Shown here in pieces: positions 60,530-64,000 of a stretch of 64,000 nucleotides of DNA. A program made the translations under genes and the position numbers. The stretch is from contig OX419761.1 of assembly GCA_948567375.1 (NCBI GenBank), forward strand, positions 21,268,501 to 21,332,500. The letters run 5' to 3'. This DNA is from Lunularia cruciata. Its lineage: Eukaryota > Streptophyta > Marchantiopsida > Lunulariales > Lunulariaceae. Within the stretch, counting starts at the first letter, position 1. Every line of letters starts with the position of its first letter. Below the pieces are notes generated by a model that had not been told where the DNA came from, did no database searches, and saw only the letters and a program-made list of their open reading frames with translations.

Positions 60530-63370
60530 TTATTGTGGTATGCCCTTCAAGATTGAGTTAGTATCAAAGAGTATTCCAATGAGTAGACCAATCTATCAAT
60601 TCTCACCAAAAGAGTTAAAGGAGTTGTGAACAATACTTATGGAGTTGTTGGAGAAGGATTTCATACAATATAGTACATCTCCTTGGGGAATACCAGTACT
60701 ATTCATTCCAAAGAAGGATGGAGTACTTCATTTCTATATTGATTACCATGAGCTCAATAAATAGATAGTGAAGAATGTATACCTTTTGCCTCAAATTGAT
60801 GACTTGCTTGACCAGTTGAGTGAAACATAATACTTCTGCAAGTTGGATCATTGTAGTGGCTACTCAAAAATCTCCATTAATAAGGAGGATGTGCAAAATA
60901 TTACCTTTTGTATAAGGTATAGACATATTGAGTGGAGAATTTTGCCTTTTGGGCTCACTAATGCTCTAACAATTCTCATGGATCACATGCATCAGGTGTT
61001 GGATAGACTATTGGATTGGTACGTTGTAGTGCAGTGCAATGGGCAGTTTAGTCTAGTATAGCATAGTGTAGTATAGTGTAGTGTAGTGTAGTGTTATCTT
61101 AATCTATAGCAAGACAAAGGCAAAACATGTGAAGCACATGCAAGAAGTCCTAAGACAGCTACGATAGTGGAAGTTTTATTGCAAGAAGGCAAAGTGTGCC
61201 TTTTGACAAAAGGAAGTTACCTTGTTGGATCACAAGATCTCATCGGAGGGGATCAAGATGAAAGAGGAGAAAATCAAGGCCATCATTGATTGGCCTACTT
61301 CAAAGGATGCTACTATTGTACTGGCATTTAATGGATTGGCTAGTTTTTACCAACGATTTATCCAAATACTATGCTCATGTGGACACACCATCGACTGATC
61401 TCTTGGGAAAGAACTCAAGCTTTCAATGGACCAACAAGCACAAAGAAACATTCCAAAATTTGAAACATATGGTGTCTTTAAGACCAATTCTTCACCCATA
61501 TGATCCTCAACTACCATGTGTGGTTGATTTAGATGTTTCTAACTTTGCAATTAGAGCTATGTTGCAATAGGAATTCATAGATGGATTACATCCCATTGCC
61601 GTTGTATCTCAAAGACTAAATACAACATAACGGAATTACTTTGCTCAAGATTGGGAACAACTACCACCAAGGTATGGAGGCATTATCTCTTGGGAAAATA
61701 AGTGGTCATGCAAATTGATCACAAGCCCTTGTTGCAGACATTACATTTGGAAGACATGAAGAGTCAAGATCATTGATGGAAGGAACAAGTACAATTTTTT
61801 GACATCAAACTTGAGTACAAACCCGATTAGTTCTATGTCATCCTCAATGCCTTATTAGAACAACCTGATTTGAAGTCTCTTCCTCTTATCACAACGGTAA
61901 TTATGACAATGTCAATTGACTCTAAAGTCCAAACCAAGTTTAGGACAACTCTACAACAAGATCCATTCTTTCAGATAGTACAAGGTCGTCTTGTAGCATA
62001 TGACAAGGAGTAGAACACCTTCTCCTTCAAAGAAGGCCTTTATTCCATGAGGACCAGATCTATGTTCCAGCCAAAGGTGATCTCCAACTTGTGTGCCTTC
62101 AAGAAGTCCATGACTTACCAATTGTTGGTCACATGGGTGTGGACAAGACCTTGGATACCCTCCAATGCCAATGGTGGTGGCCCAACATGGCACAAGATGT
62201 TTGGGAGTTTGTCCAATCATGTGAGAGTTGCAAATGCAACAAGGCCAATAACTAGAAACCAAGTGGACTCCTTCAACCACTTCCTAGTTCATCAACTTGT
62301 TGGGAACATGTGAGCTTAGATCTCATCACCTCTTTGCCTAAGACAAAGCAAGTTCACACAAACATTGTGTTGTTTTTGGATAAGCTTACCAAGCAAATCC
62401 ATTTGGCACCAATAGTTGATACTATGGATGCTCCAACCTTGGTGCAGATCTACTTCAACAATGTATTCAAACATCATGGGATGTGGCTTTTACTCATCTT
62501 CTACTATGATCCTTGATTCACCAAGAAATTTTGGCAAGCACTTTTCTAGATACTCAACACCAAGCTTGCTTTGTCCATTGCCTATCATCTTCAAATTGAT
62601 AGATAAACTGAATGTAAAAATTGCACCTTGGAGGATATGCTTCATGCTTTTGTCCATGTTCACCACACCAATGGAGATGAATGTCTTGTAGTTGTCTAGT
62701 TTGCATGTAATAACTCCAAATAGGCAAGCACCAAATTCTCTCCTTGCTTTCTCAATTTTGGCCAAGATCCACTTGTTCCAAATTCCCTTCTTGCTCCTCC
62801 TTGATCTCATATCCGTCATAGTTCAACCTTCTTGATCACCATATCCTTATTGCTCTAGCAAGCCAAGTCTCATCTCATTGTTACTAAGAATCATAAAAAA
62901 CAATATGAGGACCATCATTGGCGTGATCTCACCTTTCAAGTTGGCAAAAAAGTCATGCTCTCCTTTAGTAACCTACCCCTCCCATTTGATACCAATGTTC
63001 ATAAACTTGCCCCTAATTAGATTGGACCCTTTGATATCACCCACATCATCTCCCCTTTCCTTATCAACTTGCCTTGCCTTGTCATATGCGCATTAACCCT
63101 ATCTTCCACATTTCTAAGTTAAAACCCTTTGTTCCTAATCCATCTTCTTTTTCCTCTTGTGTCCAACCTCTTCCTCCTCCCATCCCTATCCATGATCATG
63201 CAGAGTATGAAGTTGATCATATACTTGCACGTTACCACATCCAACATGGCCATCAACAACATATAGAGTATAAGGTCCTTTGGAAGGGCTATCCTCTTCA
63301 TGATGCCACTTGGGAGCCTCAATCTCATCTCCAAAATGCACAAATGGCCATCCAAGAGTTTGATGCTTCA
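60530..63370 (+). pseudogene. Gypsy A3 RT, RNase H, integrase and chromodomain
   Basis: RT starts near 60540 (MSRPIYQFSPKELKEL, then [17 protein letters not shown]) and reaches LPFGLTNAL before the repeat expansion at 61024. RNase H fragments lie at 61420-61870. Integrase has VGHMGVDKTLDTL, then a CESCKCNK zinc-site remnant, and SLDLITSLPKTKQVH (about 62100-62520), with stops. The chromodomain at 63200-63370 is the best preserved part: IEYKVLWKGYPLHDATWEPQ. Confidence 0.85.
61024..61095. repeat. GTAGT-type microsatellite replacing the RT active site
   Basis: Between DWYVVV and the SIARQ equivalent, a run of about 70 bases of GTAGT/ATAGT units stands where the A1 copy encodes FLDDILVYS. The catalytic Asp pair is lost. 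Confidence 0.8.
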
Positions 63371-63409
63371 ATGGCAATGTGGACATCACCAAATAGCAAA
63401 GGAGGAATA

Positions 63410-63826
63410 TGTAACAATATGGAGTTCAGTGACAAAATTAGTAAAGGATAACAAAGTAGTGAATAGGCCAAATTAGCCTAGAATATCCTAGAAGTATTTA
63501 GGAAGCTTCTTGGAAAACTTCCCATTAGCTTAGCTTGCACCCCAAGTAAATAGTTTCTGGAAGGAAGCTTCTAGAAGCTTCTAACCACCTTAGCTTGCAT
63601 GCCAAGTAGATGGCTTCAAGAGGGAAGGTTCTGGAGAAGCTTCCCAGGTTAACTTGGCTTGCACTCCAAGGAAATGGCTCAAGGAAACTTCTTGAGAAGC
63701 TTCTCAAGAGCCTTGTATGATGCTTATAAATATAAGAGCCAAAGCTCATTTGGAGTTTCTCTCATTCAAGTGTCCCAATGTGAGCTTCTATTCTCTTATT
63801 TCTCTCCTTGGTCTTGGTCTTTTACA
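63410..63826 (+). repeat. 3' LTR of gypsy A3
   Basis: 417 bases, TGTAACAATATGG to TCTTTTACA, TATAAATA at 63725-63732. Heat-shock palindrome at 63562-63582 with a changed last base (GGAAGCTTCTAGAAGCTTCT). Confidence 0.92.
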
Positions 63827-63831
63827 TTTAG

Positions 63832-64000
63832 GATATAACCATTATCCTTGAGGAACCACCATGAGAGGAGAAGTCAAATATACCATATGCCATCTTCTCA
63901 AACAACTATCACACATCAATATAGTAGCTGCTCCACTAAAAGAGCCGCATAACATACACCGCAAGCTTGCACGTACAAGTACTAAGTCTGGGTCCATAGT
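63832..64000. other. Flanking DNA after gypsy A3
   Basis: No feature recognised. Confidence 0.4.

Larger units (their letters stand above)
58140..63826 (+). mobile_element. Full-length but inactive Ty3/gypsy family A element (A3)
   Basis: 5,687 bases with two LTRs and a perfect 5-base target duplication TTTAG (58135-58139 and 63827-63831). Order: LTR, primer site, gag, protease, RT, RNase H, integrase, chromodomain, polypurine tract (AAAGGAGGAATA), LTR. Many stops and shifts, a changed primer site and a microsatellite in the RT active site show it is dead. The LTRs differ by indels (366 against 417 bases), so the insertion is not recent. Confidence 0.93.

Noticed and set aside
1-64000. tRNA, rRNA, CRISPR arrays and telomere repeats
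   Set aside because: I saw no A/B-box pair with a fitting cloverleaf, no rRNA core, no regularly spaced repeat-spacer array and no telomeric repeat run.

Overview
This window looks like nuclear DNA of a land plant. It has spliced genes with introns of roughly 100 to 900 bases, a NAC-type transcription factor domain (a plant family), an RRM gene whose repeats resemble the second RRM of plant nucleolin, and Ty3/gypsy chromodomain and Ty1/copia retrotransposons primed by initiator tRNA-Met. A seedless plant such as a bryophyte or lycophyte is possible, but the sequence alone does not settle it.

Layout. Positions 1-10,809, minus strand: an RNA polymerase II subunit RPB3 gene followed 220 bases downstream by a gene made of at least 13 tandem RRM domains, which runs off the left edge. 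10,810-20,200: no recognised gene; AT-rich DNA with copies of a dispersed repeat. 20,316-22,579, minus: a gene joining three CX4C-type zinc-binding repeats to a divergent NAC domain. 22,600-27,650: no gene, tandem and dispersed repeats, then very AT-rich DNA. 27,650-38,160: a nest of broken gypsy elements of two families (A and B), including a solo LTR, satellite-like tandem repeats and a foreign gag fragment. 39,073-39,863, plus: the decayed 3' end of an amidase gene. 42,196-46,277, plus: an unrecognised spliced gene with a coiled-coil and Ser/Pro-rich tail. 46,300-51,500: intergenic DNA with a small Mutator-like element. 51,577-55,900, minus: a copia element interrupted by a family A gypsy fragment. 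58,140-63,826, plus: a full-length but dead family A gypsy element with a 5-base target duplication.

Most interesting points. (1) The poly-RRM gene: 12 complete RRMs and a 13th cut by the edge. Each RRM is built from the same exon pair with the same intron phases (0 and 2), so it grew by in-frame exon-pair duplication. (2) Its first exon has no ATG in its open frame, while the last RPB3 exon ends in a perfect splice donor that overlaps the RPB3 stop codon and joins it in frame. A splicing choice could therefore make either RPB3 alone or an RPB3-poly-RRM fusion. (3) Family A gypsy LTRs carry perfect four-unit heat-shock elements upstream of a TATA box in five of six copies.

All exon boundaries are read from splice consensus and frame; no transcript evidence was available.
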